A stretch of DNA of 5,942 bases, taken from the NCBI GenBank assembly GCA_913054485.1, contig CAJXHQ010000214.1, positions 1 to 5,942 of the forward strand, given 5' to 3'. The DNA comes from an uncultured Paracoccaceae bacterium (lineage in GTDB: Bacteria; Pseudomonadota; Alphaproteobacteria; Rhodobacterales; Rhodobacteraceae). A program made the translations under genes and the position numbers. The notes under the pieces were generated by a model. The model saw nothing but the letters and a program-made list of their open reading frames with translations, was not told the DNA's origin and did no database searches. Positions 5,863 through 5,942 of the stretch are shown in pieces (position 1 is the first letter of the stretch; every line of letters starts with the position of its first letter).

Positions 5863-5868
5863 CTCCTG
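5863..5868 (-). promoter_or_regulatory. Shine-Dalgarno site for the preferred protease start
   Basis: CAGGAG on the minus strand at 5868-5863 is followed by the five-base spacer CCGAC and the ATG at 5857. Together with the compact signal peptide that begins there, this decides the start of the protease. Confidence 0.65.
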
Positions 5869-5884
5869 AATAAACGTCCCCCAG

Positions 5885-5913
5885 CATATGCGGAGCCGCG
5901 CCACCCATTGCAA
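5885..5913 (-). promoter_or_regulatory. weak candidate promoter for the protease gene
   Basis: TTGCAA (5913-5908, 4 of 6 to the -35 consensus) is followed after 17 bases by CATATG (5890-5885, 3 of 6 to the -10 consensus), with TATGCT shifted by two bases as a 4 of 6 alternative. Transcription would start near 5878, about 20 bases before the preferred ATG at 5857 and downstream of the ATG at 5920. The matches are poor and the window ends too soon to see the full upstream region. Confidence 0.15.
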
Positions 5914-5925
5914 GGCGCATGGACG

Positions 5926-5930
5926 CCTCC
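5926..5930 (-). promoter_or_regulatory. second Shine-Dalgarno site, for the upstream in-frame ATG of the protease
   Basis: GGAGG (minus strand, 5930-5926) lies five bases before the ATG at 5920, which is in frame with the protease and would add 21 residues to its N-terminus. The frame stays open to the window edge. The site may be a chance GC-rich match, or may mark a longer protein form. Confidence 0.3.
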
Positions 5931-5942
5931 GGGGAGACGGGG

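Overview
This window is GC-rich bacterial chromosome. The gene content and protein style suggest an alphaproteobacterium of the Rhodobacteraceae (Roseobacter group, such as Phaeobacter, Leisingera or Ruegeria). That is a judgement from family resemblance and the presence of an ATP12-type F1-ATPase chaperone, not from a search. All six complete genes lie on the minus strand, so transcription runs from high to low coordinates. All six end in TGA. Long open frames on the plus strand are antisense shadows of these genes.

In transcription order the genes are: a periplasmic Do/DegQ-type serine protease (5857-4475); the AAA+ replication-fork factor RarA/MgsA (4468-3155); the fluoride channel CrcB/Fluc (3041-2661, start uncertain); an RluC-type 23S rRNA pseudouridine synthase (2664-1618); a HAD-superfamily phosphatase (1621-953); and an ATP12-family chaperone (948-244). 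The first two genes are 6 bases apart. The last four are joined by two ATGA stop/start overlaps and one 4-base gap. Only the rarA-crcB junction leaves real space (about 113 bases). The layout is one long operon or two tightly packed ones.

The genes do not form one pathway. They cover envelope protein quality control, replication-fork rescue, fluoride export, rRNA modification, phosphate-ester hydrolysis and ATP synthase assembly. This looks like an ordinary housekeeping neighbourhood held together by shared expression. I see no mobile element, CRISPR array, tRNA, rRNA or defence system.

The less ordinary part is the low-coordinate end. The last codons of the ATP12 gene contain a terminator-like hairpin followed by six U, and one arm of it can instead pair with sequence just past the stop codon. 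The 227-base spacer (17-243) is less GC-rich (about 52% over positions 1-240 by hand count). It holds several inverted repeats and leads to a strong ribosome binding site and the first five codons of another minus-strand gene cut by the window edge. At the other end, the protease gene has two in-frame ATG codons, each with a good ribosome binding site.
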